From NCBI RefSeq assembly GCF_051131155.1, contig NZ_CP159508.1, positions 2,170,001 to 2,234,000 of the forward strand: DNA of 64,000 bases. Reading direction: 5' to 3'. A model generated the notes under the pieces. It saw nothing but the letters and a program-made list of their open reading frames with translations. It searched no databases and was not told the origin of the DNA. The DNA is from Pseudanabaena minima (GTDB lineage: Bacteria > Cyanobacteriota > Cyanobacteriia > Pseudanabaenales > Pseudanabaenaceae). The position numbers and the translations under genes are program-made. Of the stretch, positions 49,165 to 58,119 are shown one piece after another; position 1 is the stretch's first letter, and every line of letters starts with the position of its first letter.

Positions 49165-52023
49165 ATGTCAGAGCCAAAAGGAGAGCAAAAGGGTAACTTC
49201 CAGAATAAAGCGCTCAGTGATGTTGAGAAGTTTTTACTCCTGCTCTCTGAGCTAAATATTATTGACTCTGAAAAACCTAAAAGTTCTCAGGAGCAGCAAG
49301 GTATACAAGACGCAAGTCTATTAAATATTGATCATAAAGATACTCAGTCTATAGACATTCAGTCTAGTCAGACTAGCTCAAGACTATTAAAGAGCGAGCA
49401 AGGTTTATCAGCTAAGTCTAATCCTAAATATTTAGATGGGGTATCTTTAGATACGCGATCGCCAAATGGACAGAACTCATTGGCTAAGCCCAGACCAAAA
49501 TCACTAGATGAAGATTTTTCAGATATCGGGCAGCGATCGCCTTCCCTATATTCTTTCCCTAGCCTACTAGATGAGCTACCTTTTTTAAGAGATATTCCGC
49601 CCGCTAAGAATGGTTTTGATCCTAATGTTAAAGATCGACAAACAGCAGAACAGACCGAGGGAAATTTAAATCTAGCTGACAATACTAAATATTCTCGATT
49701 AGAACAAATAGAGCCTTCAAAAAAAGAAGAAATTGAAACAGTCAATCTCATCCAAGAGATTCTCTTAGGTAGTGATAAAGTCCAAATAGGCTCTCCACCA
49801 ATTGCTCAATCAACCTCTTTGCCACCATCTCAAGACATCTCTGTCCCAACTTCTCAACCTCCACTTCAACCACCACAGTTTCAACCATCACAGCCTCAAA
49901 TCTCTTATTTAGAAAGCTCATCAGATGATGAGGCAATCCATATGTTGCAGGATATTCTGGTTGTACCAGAGTTAGAAGATCTGCGAAGCTTTAAGATAGC
50001 GGTTGAACAAAAGCTGGGAATTGTTGAAAGTCAGGTTAACAATCCTGAAATAATGAACAAAATCGAGGGTTTAGAAAGTCTCCTGCACAATGCTTCTCGT
50101 AGACTGTCGGCAATGGACGATGAAAATAGCAATATCCCGATGGAAATTGATGAGGTTAGAGGTCGTGTTGCTCAGTTAGAAAATCAAATTAATCAACCAG
50201 CAGAACTAGTACAGCTTTTGCTACCAATTATTGCTGAGTTACTCAGTATCAAAGCTGATCAAGCTAGAGAAGAAATGTGTCAAGCCATTACACCAATTAT
50301 TGCTGAGGTAATCTTTGAGCGATCGCAATTAGATCGTTTGTCAATGAGTCATGCGATCGCTGATCTCTTACCCAATGCGATTAGTGAGCAAATTCGTAAT
50401 AACCCTGAGCAAATTGCTAAGGCTCTTGGTCCAGAAGTTGGGGCAGCCATTCGTGAACAAATTCGGATTGATCGTGATGAAATTGTTGATTCTCTTGCGC
50501 CAGAAATGGGATCGGCAATTAAGCGCCAAATCGACCTTGAACGCGATGCCATGGTTGATGCCCTATATCCTGTAATTGGGAATACAATCGCTAAATATTT
50601 TGCGGAAGCAATTCGTTCTATTAATGAAAAAGTTGAACAGACTTTTAGCGTAGAAGGTATACAGCGTAAAATTCGCGCCAGAATACAAGGTGTTTCTGAA
50701 GCCGAATTGATTCTTAAAGAATCAGTTCCCTTTGAAATTCAAGCTATATTTTTGATTCATAATCTATCAGGACTGGTAATGATCGACATCCAAAAAAGTG
50801 ATCTCGATTCTTTAGTCGAGCCAATTGATTCAGACATGCTAGCGGGGATGTTGACAGCGATTCGGAGCTTTGCCAATGAATGTATATCGAGATCGGAAAG
50901 TACAACGGAACTTGATGCGATTAACTATAGTGGTTCTAAGATTTTGCTGGAAGTGGCAGGATATTGTTATCTAGCAGTCATCATTCAAGGAGAACCTGAT
51001 GCCGCTCTGGTAAATAAAATTCGCGATGTTTTTGGTCGAGTTGTGCAAAGCTATGGCGATCGCTTTAAAGAATTTGATGGTGATACCAGCACGATTCCAA
51101 AGCAAGTAGAAATTCAACTCAAAACGTTAATAGAAGTCGAGCAGGCTAAATCTTCCAAACAGTTGCCCCAAGCATTGATTTTGACAGTTTTGGCTGTACT
51201 TGCCTTAATTTGTATACCCATAGGAATTTATCAACATCAATCTAATCGAGATCGTCAACTTGAAGCTAAAGTTTTAGAAGCATTTGCCAGTACTCCCGAA
51301 CTAGCTGTCTATCGCCTGAATGTTACAGCTAATGGAGAGCACTTAAAATTAGGAGGCAAATTACCAAATCAACATTTGCGCGATCGCGCCCTGCAAGTGG
51401 CGATTTCTGCCTCAAAAGCAGAAATAGAAATCAGCAAAATTAATAACAGTATCTATACTGTCAATATACCTCCCGATCCTGAGCTTGTGGCGATCGAAGT
51501 CCAACGACTGACTAAAGCACTCAACTATACCCAAGGAGTAAATATTCAGAGTCAATTTAAAGATGGGCAAGTAACAATTACAGGATTAATTGAACAGCCG
51601 AGGCTGATCCCAAAAATCACACAAACTTTTACCAAAATTGCTGGAATTACGACAGTTAGCAATGCAGCTACAATTCAGACCCCAAAGATATCTACACGCA
51701 TCTACTTTCCAATATGGGTGACAACACTAGAACCAAGTGACACCGAAAAACTAATTGAAGTTCAAGCTTTTCTAGATCTTTACCCAGATTACAATCTTAA
51801 GATTCTGGTAAAAAATGATAATATTGGAGATCGCGCTATCAACTATCAACTAGGAATGAAACGCGCTCAAACCGTTCGAGATGCTCTATTGCAAAGAGGA
51901 GTAAATGCTAAACGCTTACATATTTCTGGAATAATAGACGTATCTGTTCAGCAGCCCTCTGACCAAATGTTAAGGTGGGTAGAGTTTCAACCAATTTTAA
52001 AGCCAATGTCCGTATCTAATTAA
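49165..52023 (+). CDS. Large membrane protein with C-terminal OmpA-like domain
   Basis: 952 residues from the ATG at 49165 (MSEPKGEQKG). An upstream in-frame ATG at 49114 lies inside the hairpin and adds an implausible Cys-rich start. Layout: about 250 disordered residues with Pro/Gln-rich stretches, a long coiled-coil region (270-500), a globular domain (500-640) similar in style to Roadblock-like or GTPase-binding folds, one membrane helix (670-688), two BON-like repeats (700-830) and an OmpA-like peptidoglycan-binding domain (about 835-945: GDRAINYQLGMKRAQTVRDALLQRGVNAKRLHISG). The downstream GTPase begins at the next base, so they are coupled. Confidence 0.82.
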   Translation: MSEPKGEQKGNFQNKALSDVEKFLLLLSELNIIDSEKPKSSQEQQGIQDASLLNIDHKDTQSIDIQSSQTSSRLLKSEQGLSAKSNPKYLDGVSLDTRSPNGQNSLAKPRPKSLDEDFSDIGQRSPSLYSFPSLLDELPFLRDIPPAKNGFDPNVKDRQTAEQTEGNLNLADNTKYSRLEQIEPSKKEEIETVNLIQEILLGSDKVQIGSPPIAQSTSLPPSQDISVPTSQPPLQPPQFQPSQPQISYLESSSDDEAIHMLQDILVVPELEDLRSFKIAVEQKLGIVESQVNNPEIMNKIEGLESLLHNASRRLSAMDDENSNIPMEIDEVRGRVAQLENQINQPAELVQLLLPIIAELLSIKADQAREEMCQAITPIIAEVIFERSQLDRLSMSHAIADLLPNAISEQIRNNPEQIAKALGPEVGAAIREQIRIDRDEIVDSLAPEMGSAIKRQIDLERDAMVDALYPVIGNTIAKYFAEAIRSINEKVEQTFSVEGIQRKIRARIQGVSEAELILKESVPFEIQAIFLIHNLSGLVMIDIQKSDLDSLVEPIDSDMLAGMLTAIRSFANECISRSESTTELDAINYSGSKILLEVAGYCYLAVIIQGEPDAALVNKIRDVFGRVVQSYGDRFKEFDGDTSTIPKQVEIQLKTLIEVEQAKSSKQLPQALILTVLAVLALICIPIGIYQHQSNRDRQLEAKVLEAFASTPELAVYRLNVTANGEHLKLGGKLPNQHLRDRALQVAISASKAEIEISKINNSIYTVNIPPDPELVAIEVQRLTKALNYTQGVNIQSQFKDGQVTITGLIEQPRLIPKITQTFTKIAGITTVSNAATIQTPKISTRIYFPIWVTTLEPSDTEKLIEVQAFLDLYPDYNLKILVKNDNIGDRAINYQLGMKRAQTVRDALLQRGVNAKRLHISGIIDVSVQQPSDQMLRWVEFQPILKPMSVSN

Positions 52024-52581
52024 ATGCATTCTCCTACCAAAGTAATTTCTCAAAAAATATGTCTGATTGGCGATTTTGGTGTTGGTAAAACTAGCCTAAT
52101 TCGACAATTTGTTGATCGTCAATTTAGTGATAAGTATTTATCAACTGTTGGTGTAAAAATCTCACGTAAATTAGTATCTATTAATGATGCCAGTGTAAAA
52201 GATTCTTCAGTAGAATCAACACAATTACAGTTAATTATTTGGGATATTGAAGGCAGCACCCGTTTTAAGGCGATCGCACCTAGTTATTTGCAAGGTGCAA
52301 AGGGAGCGATCATCGTTGGCGATGTGACCAGAAACTCAAGTATGCAAAACCTCAAAGATCATGTGCAGCTTTTCAAATCCATTAATCCTCAATCTAACCT
52401 GCTCATCGCTTTGAATAAAGTTGATTTAATTGAAAGTCATGAAAGAGAGAGTCTATTGCAATCTATTCCTACTAATTTTGCTAACCTAAATATATCGATA
52501 AACATCACATCAGCTAAAACTGGTGAAGGTGTTGATGAAATATTCCAAAAATTGGCGTTTCAGATGCTAATGCTAGAATAA
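52024..52581 (+). CDS. Ras/Rab-like small GTPase
   Basis: 185 residues. G1 GDFGVGKT (16-23), G2 Thr41 in YLSTVGVK, G3 WDIEGST (73-79), G4 NKVD (131-134), G5 TSAKTG. In the G3 box Ser78 takes the place of the catalytic Gln61 of Ras, so intrinsic hydrolysis may be slow or need a partner. No lipidation site is visible at the C-terminus (FQMLMLE). It starts immediately after the stop of the OmpA-type gene, suggesting that protein is its effector or regulator. Similar GTPases in other bacteria control polarity and motility. Confidence 0.9.
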   Translation: MHSPTKVISQKICLIGDFGVGKTSLIRQFVDRQFSDKYLSTVGVKISRKLVSINDASVKDSSVESTQLQLIIWDIEGSTRFKAIAPSYLQGAKGAIIVGDVTRNSSMQNLKDHVQLFKSINPQSNLLIALNKVDLIESHERESLLQSIPTNFANLNISINITSAKTGEGVDEIFQKLAFQMLMLE

Positions 52582-52679
52582 AGACTCTATGACTAAAATC
52601 AAAGTATTAGAAACCCACAGGTGAAAATATTCTAAGTAAATAGTCCTTTGGTCTTCTATTTATCAAATCATAAACTGCT

Positions 52680-55211
52680 ATGAAACAGTCAAAACTTCTA
52701 AAAAAACTTCTCACTGCTTCAGAGCGATCATTTATTACGATTGATCGTCAGTTTATGATTACTGATACTTCCTATGGAGCTGAAAGATTTTCTGAATATC
52801 CCTACGAGCCATTGCTAAATAAAGATATTCGGAACGCATTTCCAGAAATGATTGGGTTAGAAGAATCTTTTCATAATATTTGGCAGAACCAACTTACTAG
52901 TTTTGAAATTAAAGGAGTATGTCGTTCACACAATCCTCAAAAACCACTCTATTTTAATTTTTATATTATTGGGACAAATGAATTAGAAGACGAAGACAAA
53001 AACATTATTATCTGCATTGAAGATGCCACAGATATGATGATGATGTCTCAGACGCTAATGCAAAGAGCCAATGAATCTGATTTACTCGCTAATGCTTTAT
53101 TAAAGTCAAAGGAATATATTGACAAAATTATTTCTGCGATGGCTGACGCTCTAATTGTCACTAACTATCAGGGAAAAATTAAAACTGTCAATCCTGCTGC
53201 CATCAACTTATTTGGTTATTCTCAAGATGAACTAGTAAATGTGTCGATCGCTTCATTATTTAAGAACCCCAATCAGCTAAATTTAATTCATCAAAATTAT
53301 CTAGAAAACCAGTTACATAGTGAACAATCTTTAGATAGCGATCGCTATTTTACAAATATTGAAATATTGTGTTTGTCGAAAACTAATGAAGAGATTTTGA
53401 TCTCTTTCTCTTGCTCGACTATCCAAAATCATCAACTTGAGTACAGTGTAGAATCTAGCCATGATTTTGTTTATGTCGGTCGTAACATTACAGAACTGAA
53501 GCGAAAAGAACAAGAATTATTAGCCGCTAGACAATTTGCTGAGCAATCGGCAAAAGCTAAGACTATTTTTTTAGCAAATATGAGTCATGAAATTCGGACT
53601 CCCATGAATGGGGTCTTAGGAATGACCGACCTGTTACTTGGAACACCTCTGGATGATCGGCAACAGGACTTTGTAGAAAACATTCGATTGAGCGGTAATT
53701 TATTGCTTAGTTTAATTAATCGTATTTTGGATTTGTCAAAATTAGAAGAAGGACAGTTGAAATTAGAAAGTCTGCCCTTTGATTTGGAGAACTGTATAGA
53801 AGAAATTCTGGAACTCTTCGCATTGCAAGCACATAGTCAGGGGCTGGAAATTAATGCTTGTTTTGAAGATGGCTTACCAACTTTATTAATCGCAGACACC
53901 GTTAGATTTAGACAAATCATGATGAATTTAATTGGTAATGCAATTAAATTTACTACTGAAGGCGAGATCGTTGTGCGGGTCGAACGCGATCACAATTTTG
54001 AGCAAGCTAATCCTTTAGCAAATAAAGATTCGTCACAATCACCAATCTATTTGCGATTCTCAGTCATCGATACTGGTATTGGTATTCATCCCGAAAATCA
54101 GGATAAGCTATTTAAGCCTTTTTCTCAAGTTGATGCTTCTACCAATCGTCGTTTTGGTGGTACTGGCTTAGGACTCGCAATCTGTCGTCAGTTAGTAGAG
54201 CTAATGCAAGGTGAGATTGGTATATTTAGCCCCGTCGAGAATGGCAAAGGAACTTGTTTTTGGTTTAGGATTCCTTTCACTTCCCAGCCAATTCAGAACT
54301 ACCTATCTTTAGGTGATAATGCTCGCACTTTAAGTAAGCGAAGTATTTTAATAGTTGACGCAAATCAACATACTCGCCATGCAATACGTTATTACCTCAC
54401 TAAATTTGGTGCAGCAATCCATGAAGTATCGAATATTGCTGATGCAATGAAATATTTGGATAATAGGAACAAAGTTGATATAGCAATTATAGATTGGAAG
54501 CTAACGGATTTTAATGGCTCTAAATTAGTGCAGCAAATTCATGGGAAAGAGGACTTTATGAATTTACCAATCATGGCAATGTTATCAGCCAATAGGCAGA
54601 GCGAGGCTGAAACAGTCATTAATCAGGGCTTTTGTGGATATATAACAAAACCTTTCAAGGAGCAGCGATTACTCAAAGCAGTACTTTCATCTCTAGGAAT
54701 TGAGAATCCAGTTATAGCTAATGATGCTTCTTCGAGTGCAGTTATTCCACATTTTCGAGATCGCCCTAAGCTGAATATTGGATTAGAAGATCTAAAAAGA
54801 TCAAGGATTCTATTAGCAGAAGATAACATTGTCAACCAGAAAGTGACAATGACATATTTATCACAACTAGGATGCCAAGCAGACTTAGCTGAAAATGGGG
54901 AGCAGGTGCTAGAGTTAATGCGAAATAAAGATTACGACATTATCTTGATGGATTGTCAAATGCCTTTATTGGATGGATATGACACAACTCAAGCCATCCG
55001 CCAAATTGAATCTGCTGCTAAGAAAACTAAACATGTAGTGATCATCGCGATGACTGCTAATGCTTTTACTGAAGATCGCGATCGCTGCTTAGCAATGGGA
55101 ATGGATGATTTTCTGAGTAAGCCAATCCGTAGACAACAGCTTAAGGAGACTCTTGAGGATTGGATTATCAAACAAAAACTTAAAGAGAATCTTAGGAATT
55201 GGATCATATAG
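52680..55211 (+). CDS. Hybrid histidine kinase with two receivers
   Basis: 843 residues, soluble. Two PAS-like domains (about 1-115 and 140-255, the latter YIDKIISAMADALIVTNYQGKIKTVNPAAINLFGYS), HisKA with His303 in MSHEIRTPMNGVLG, HATPase (LIGNAIKF, DTGIGI, GTGLGL), and two receivers with phospho-acceptor Asp605 (IIDWKLTDFNG) and Asp758 (LMDCQMPLLDG). The C-terminus carries an imperfect duplication, LKETLEDWI and LKENLRNWI. It lies 98 bases after the GTPase and could belong to the same unit. Confidence 0.92.
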   Translation: MKQSKLLKKLLTASERSFITIDRQFMITDTSYGAERFSEYPYEPLLNKDIRNAFPEMIGLEESFHNIWQNQLTSFEIKGVCRSHNPQKPLYFNFYIIGTNELEDEDKNIIICIEDATDMMMMSQTLMQRANESDLLANALLKSKEYIDKIISAMADALIVTNYQGKIKTVNPAAINLFGYSQDELVNVSIASLFKNPNQLNLIHQNYLENQLHSEQSLDSDRYFTNIEILCLSKTNEEILISFSCSTIQNHQLEYSVESSHDFVYVGRNITELKRKEQELLAARQFAEQSAKAKTIFLANMSHEIRTPMNGVLGMTDLLLGTPLDDRQQDFVENIRLSGNLLLSLINRILDLSKLEEGQLKLESLPFDLENCIEEILELFALQAHSQGLEINACFEDGLPTLLIADTVRFRQIMMNLIGNAIKFTTEGEIVVRVERDHNFEQANPLANKDSSQSPIYLRFSVIDTGIGIHPENQDKLFKPFSQVDASTNRRFGGTGLGLAICRQLVELMQGEIGIFSPVENGKGTCFWFRIPFTSQPIQNYLSLGDNARTLSKRSILIVDANQHTRHAIRYYLTKFGAAIHEVSNIADAMKYLDNRNKVDIAIIDWKLTDFNGSKLVQQIHGKEDFMNLPIMAMLSANRQSEAETVINQGFCGYITKPFKEQRLLKAVLSSLGIENPVIANDASSSAVIPHFRDRPKLNIGLEDLKRSRILLAEDNIVNQKVTMTYLSQLGCQADLAENGEQVLELMRNKDYDIILMDCQMPLLDGYDTTQAIRQIESAAKKTKHVVIIAMTANAFTEDRDRCLAMGMDDFLSKPIRRQQLKETLEDWIIKQKLKENLRNWII

Positions 55212-55241
55212 CAACGCGAGTTATATGGTGCTTTGAACCCA

Positions 55242-55298
55242 AACCAAGATATTTTTTGAAAGTGTTGCGAAGCAACACTTTCAAAAAATATCTTGGTT
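55242..55298. repeat. Family C palindromic repeat
   Basis: Perfect 27-bp arms (55242-55268, 55272-55298) around GAA. Arms begin AACCAAGATATTTTTTG. Left flank ATAGCAACGCG resembles the ends of the element at 10364-10563. Similar palindromes lie at 62691-62742 and, decayed, at 41222-41276. It follows the stop of the hybrid kinase and may act as a terminator. Confidence 0.75.
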
Positions 55299-55317
55299 TT
55301 ATTGATCGTTAATTACT

Positions 55318-56256
55318 AGACCTCTTGCAGAACCAAAAACATGTTAGATTTATAAGCTTTTTATCAGATCTCAAATTAAGCGATGAAATACGAAGCCAGT
55401 CAAAATCTATCAGCGACAGAATTTAAACGGTTATTTGGGGTAAGAAGAGAAACATTTGCGCAAATGACGGAGCTAATGCAACAAGCAGCCCAAAGCAAAG
55501 GACAAGGTGGTGTAGAACCAAAGCTAAGTCTAGAAGACCAAATATTGGTTACTTTGCAGTATTGGCGTGAATATCGCACCTATTTTCATATTGCTAGCGA
55601 CTGGGAAGTGTCAGAATCGACGATTTGCCGCATCGTCAAAAAAGTAGAAAATGTCTTAATTAAATCGAAAAAGTTTCGGTTAGCAGGAAAAAAGTCATTG
55701 TGGCAGGAGAAGGCTCCAGCCATAATTGCCATTGATGTAACTGAGACAAAGGTTGAGCGCCCTAAATATCACCAGAAACATTTTTATAGCGGTAAGAAAA
55801 AGCATCATGCCCTCAAAGCCCAATTGGTGGTCGATCTGACTAATTTCAAGATAGTTTGTACCGCTTACGGTAAGGGCAAGCAGCATGATTTCTCATTATT
55901 CAAGGCAAGTGGAGTTCATTTTCACGCACAGACACAAGGTTTGGCAGACAAGGGTTATCAAGGCTTACAAAAGTTGCATCCTAACTCGCAAATTCCTATC
56001 AAAAAGCCTCAAAATGGCTCATTATCCAAGGAAGATAAGCGTTGTAATCGCCAACTTGCACGTCAACGTATTGCGATTGAGCATGTTAATCGTCGCTTGA
56101 AGATTTTTAAGATTCTCTCTTTACCTTATCGTAATCGTCGTCGTCGTTTTGGTTTGCGTTGTAATTTGATTGCTGCCATTTATAACTTTGAAGTCGCTCT
56201 TGTTGCTTCTAAAACTTTCTCTGCTCTGGATTAATTTTCAGTTCTGCAAGAGGTCT
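55318..56256 (+). mobile_element. IS5-family insertion sequence, intact
   Basis: A 939-bp element with perfect terminal inverted repeats AGACCTCTTGCAGAAC (55318-55333) and its complement (56241-56256). The trinucleotide ACT flanks both ends (55315-55317, 56257-56259), fitting the ANT target of the ISL2 subgroup of IS5 as I recall it. One transposase ORF fills it. Confidence 0.87.
55383..56234 (+). CDS. IS5-family transposase
   Basis: 283 residues. N-terminal helix-turn-helix (LSLEDQILVTLQYWREYRTYFHIASDWEVSESTICRIVKK), then a DDE_Tnp_4-like catalytic core: AIDVTETKVERP (Asp), GLADKGYQG (Asp) and RIAIEHVNRRLK (Glu). It is a single uninterrupted frame, so no programmed frameshift is needed. Complete, hence potentially active. 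Confidence 0.9.
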   Translation: MKYEASQNLSATEFKRLFGVRRETFAQMTELMQQAAQSKGQGGVEPKLSLEDQILVTLQYWREYRTYFHIASDWEVSESTICRIVKKVENVLIKSKKFRLAGKKSLWQEKAPAIIAIDVTETKVERPKYHQKHFYSGKKKHHALKAQLVVDLTNFKIVCTAYGKGKQHDFSLFKASGVHFHAQTQGLADKGYQGLQKLHPNSQIPIKKPQNGSLSKEDKRCNRQLARQRIAIEHVNRRLKIFKILSLPYRNRRRRFGLRCNLIAAIYNFEVALVASKTFSALD

Positions 56257-56260
56257 ACTG

Positions 56261-56293
56261 GATGAGTAGCGACGCAATGCGCCGCTACTCATC
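56261..56293. repeat. Hairpin after the IS5 element
   Basis: 11-bp arms (56261-56271, 56283-56293) around ACGCAATGCGC. It begins 2 bases beyond the ACT flank of the IS. Confidence 0.55.
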
Positions 56294-56300
56294 TTTACAA

Positions 56301-56353
56301 ATCCAAGCCCGTAAAGTTGCGCCTCAAAGAGGCGCAACTTTACGGGCTTGGAT
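56301..56353. repeat. 25-bp-arm palindrome upstream of ychF
   Basis: Perfect arms (56301-56325, 56329-56353), loop AAA. The element stands between the IS and ychF; with no gene ending here on either strand (other than the transposase) it may be a displaced terminator of the hybrid kinase gene. Confidence 0.65.
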
Positions 56354-56456
56354 AATGATGCTTGGAGCTAAATTTTGGTAAAAGTCTCACCAAGTGAGAC
56401 TTTTGTGACAGAATTTATAAGCACAAGTCAAAAAAGTTTTCGTTTAGATAGCCATC

Positions 56457-57548
56457 ATGCTCAAAGCTGGGATTGTCGGACTACCCAATGTGGGGAAGTC
56501 TACGTTATTTAATGCTCTAGTTGCCAACGCCAAGGCGGAAGCAGCCAACTTTCCCTTTTGTACGATTGAACCCAACGTTGGCTCGGTGTCCGTCCCTGAC
56601 GATCGCCTACATACTCTCGCCGAAGTCGGTAAATCTGCACAAATTATCCCCACCCGAGTCGAATTTGTCGATATTGCTGGCTTGGTCAGAGGTGCAAGCA
56701 AGGGCGAAGGTTTAGGAAATCAATTCTTAGGAAACATTCGTGTCTGCGATGCGATCGTTCATGTGGTGCGTTGTTTTGAAAATGATGACATCATTCATGT
56801 TGAGGCTTCCATCGATCCAGCCCGCGACATTGAAATCATCACTCTCGAACTAGCTCTATCTGACCTATCCCAAGTTGATCGTCGGATTGAGCGCACTCGT
56901 AAAGCTGCTCGCGCCGATGCCGATGCTAAAGTCGAATTAGCTGCCCTTGAAAAAGTTCGCGAAACCCTTGATGCTGGCAAGCCTGCTCGTTTAGCCAATC
57001 TCACCGATGAAGAAAAAGAAGCAATTTCGGTGTTGCAATTGCTGACCCTTAAGCCAACGATTTATGCAGCAAATGTCTCTGAAGATGATCTGGCAACTGG
57101 CAATGCTTTTGTCGATAAAGTCAAAGCGATCGCGGCGGCTGAGAATGCTGAAGTCACTATTGTTTCGGCTCAGGTTGAAGCTGAACTTCTAGAATTGCCA
57201 GATGATGAGCGTCAAGACTTTCTGGAATCCCTTGGAGTCAAAGAAGGCGGATTGAAATCCTTAATTCGCGCCACATATCACCTTTTAGGCTTACGCACCT
57301 ACTTCACAGTTGGTCCCAAGGAAGCCCGCGCTTGGACAATTCATGCTGGGATGAAAGCCCCTCAAGCCGCAGGTGTAATTCACTCTGATTTTGAGAAAGC
57401 CTTTATTCGGGCGGAAACAGTTGCCTTTAAAGACCTTGTGGAGTGCGGCTCGATGAGTGCGGCTCGTGCTAAGGGATTGCTACGCAGTGAAGGTAAGGAA
57501 TATGTGGTGCAAGAAGGTGATGTAATTTTATTCCTGACTAGCGCCTAG
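56457..57548 (+). CDS. ychF: Redox-regulated ATPase YchF (Obg family)
   Basis: 363 residues, normal length. G1 GLPNVGKST, G3 DIAGLVRGASKGEGLGN, and the YchF-specific C-terminal TGS domain (FTVGPKEARAWTIHAGMKAPQAAGVIHSDFEKAFIRAE). YchF prefers ATP over GTP, binds the ribosome and acts in the oxidative stress response. The element at 57575-57684 follows directly. Confidence 0.96.
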   Translation: MLKAGIVGLPNVGKSTLFNALVANAKAEAANFPFCTIEPNVGSVSVPDDRLHTLAEVGKSAQIIPTRVEFVDIAGLVRGASKGEGLGNQFLGNIRVCDAIVHVVRCFENDDIIHVEASIDPARDIEIITLELALSDLSQVDRRIERTRKAARADADAKVELAALEKVRETLDAGKPARLANLTDEEKEAISVLQLLTLKPTIYAANVSEDDLATGNAFVDKVKAIAAAENAEVTIVSAQVEAELLELPDDERQDFLESLGVKEGGLKSLIRATYHLLGLRTYFTVGPKEARAWTIHAGMKAPQAAGVIHSDFEKAFIRAETVAFKDLVECGSMSAARAKGLLRSEGKEYVVQEGDVILFLTSA

Positions 57549-57574
57549 GATCAAAATATTGCTTCGCAATATAT

Positions 57575-57684
57575 GGCTGTCGCCATTCTTGTTAGGACAT
57601 AAAACCCAAATAGTGTGAGTCGGCGCTTCGCGCCGACTCACACTATTTGGGTTTTGGTTTGTCATGATACATGTGGCTATAGCT
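57575..57684. repeat. MITE-like family A, copy 3
   Basis: A 110-bp element from GGCTGTCGCCATTC to GGCTATAGCT with the shared GTTAGGACATAAAACCCAA. Central perfect palindrome with 26-bp arms (57601-57626, 57630-57655). ATATAT lies on both sides (57569-57574, 57685-57690), a possible target duplication. Confidence 0.78.
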
Positions 57685-57695
57685 ATATATAGCAA

Positions 57696-57724
57696 GTAGT
57701 GGCGGCGCTAAGCGACACCACTAC
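57696..57724. repeat. Short hairpin
   Basis: 7-bp arms GTAGTGG (57696-57702) and CCACTAC (57718-57724), core GCGGCGCTAAGCGA. Confidence 0.45.
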
Positions 57725-57730
57725 AAAAAC

Positions 57731-57761
57731 AAAAAGACCTAGCCAATGGCTAGGTCTTTTT
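57731..57761. terminator. Strong bidirectional terminator
   Basis: Perfect 14-bp arms (57731-57744, 57748-57761), GC-rich stem GACCTAGCC, with T5 on the plus strand and TTTTTGTTTTTG on the minus strand. It would end the short minus-strand transcript of the candidate peptide gene and plus-strand read-through from ychF. Confidence 0.87.
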
Positions 57762-57865
57762 GTTTCGGAATACTTTAGGATCTTTAGGTCACAGTCAACT
57801 GCTGGAAGGATCTCAGGTTTACTAGGAAATTAGACTAGCGAACTAGAGATAATTAACTAAATACC

Positions 57866-57940
57866 TTACAGAACAGCCCCAGCACACAGCTCGGAAACCT
57901 GAAGACCCATACGTTTACCGTTACTACTATCTGATTGCAT
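57866..57940 (-). CDS. Candidate 24-residue peptide gene
   Basis: A 25-codon frame with ATG at 57938-57940 and TAA at 57866-57868. Immediately before the ATG is AGGAGGTGAT (57945-57954), a full match to the 16S anti-Shine-Dalgarno at ideal spacing. The peptide is polar at the N-terminus (Ser/Asp/Asn/Lys/Arg) and ends GLQVSELCAGAVL, with a single cysteine. A promoter-like GATAAT lies upstream and a strong terminator downstream, so it would form its own small transcript. The family is unknown; a signalling peptide, modified-peptide precursor or regulatory leader are all possible. Confidence 0.55.
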   Translation of the reverse strand: MQSDSSNGKRMGLQVSELCAGAVL

Positions 57941-57954
57941 GGGCATCACCTCCT

Positions 57955-58012
57955 GTTGTCTAAATGTTTATTATCAAGTGTGATTTGGCTTGACACCAAA
58001 GGTTTATTCAAC
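57955..58012 (-). promoter_or_regulatory. Possible promoter of the 24-residue peptide gene
   Basis: On the minus strand TTGGTG and GATAAT are 18 bases apart, within the sequence that reads towards the ribosome-binding site at 57945-57954. Weak -35, good -10. Confidence 0.4.
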
Positions 58013-58052
58013 CTGAGATGTAATATAACTGACAAATCAAAATTTGACAATA

Positions 58053-58099
58053 CCCCATAAGCGAGTGGCAGCGCTTTGCGCTGCCACTCGCTTATGGGG
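58053..58099. terminator. Palindrome 3' of the ClC gene
   Basis: Perfect 22-bp arms (58053-58074, 58078-58099), loop TTT, core GGCAGCGC. It lies 21 bases after the ClC stop on the minus strand; there is no marked T-run. Confidence 0.6.
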
Positions 58100-58119
58100 A
58101 TTGATAGCATCGCTCTCTA

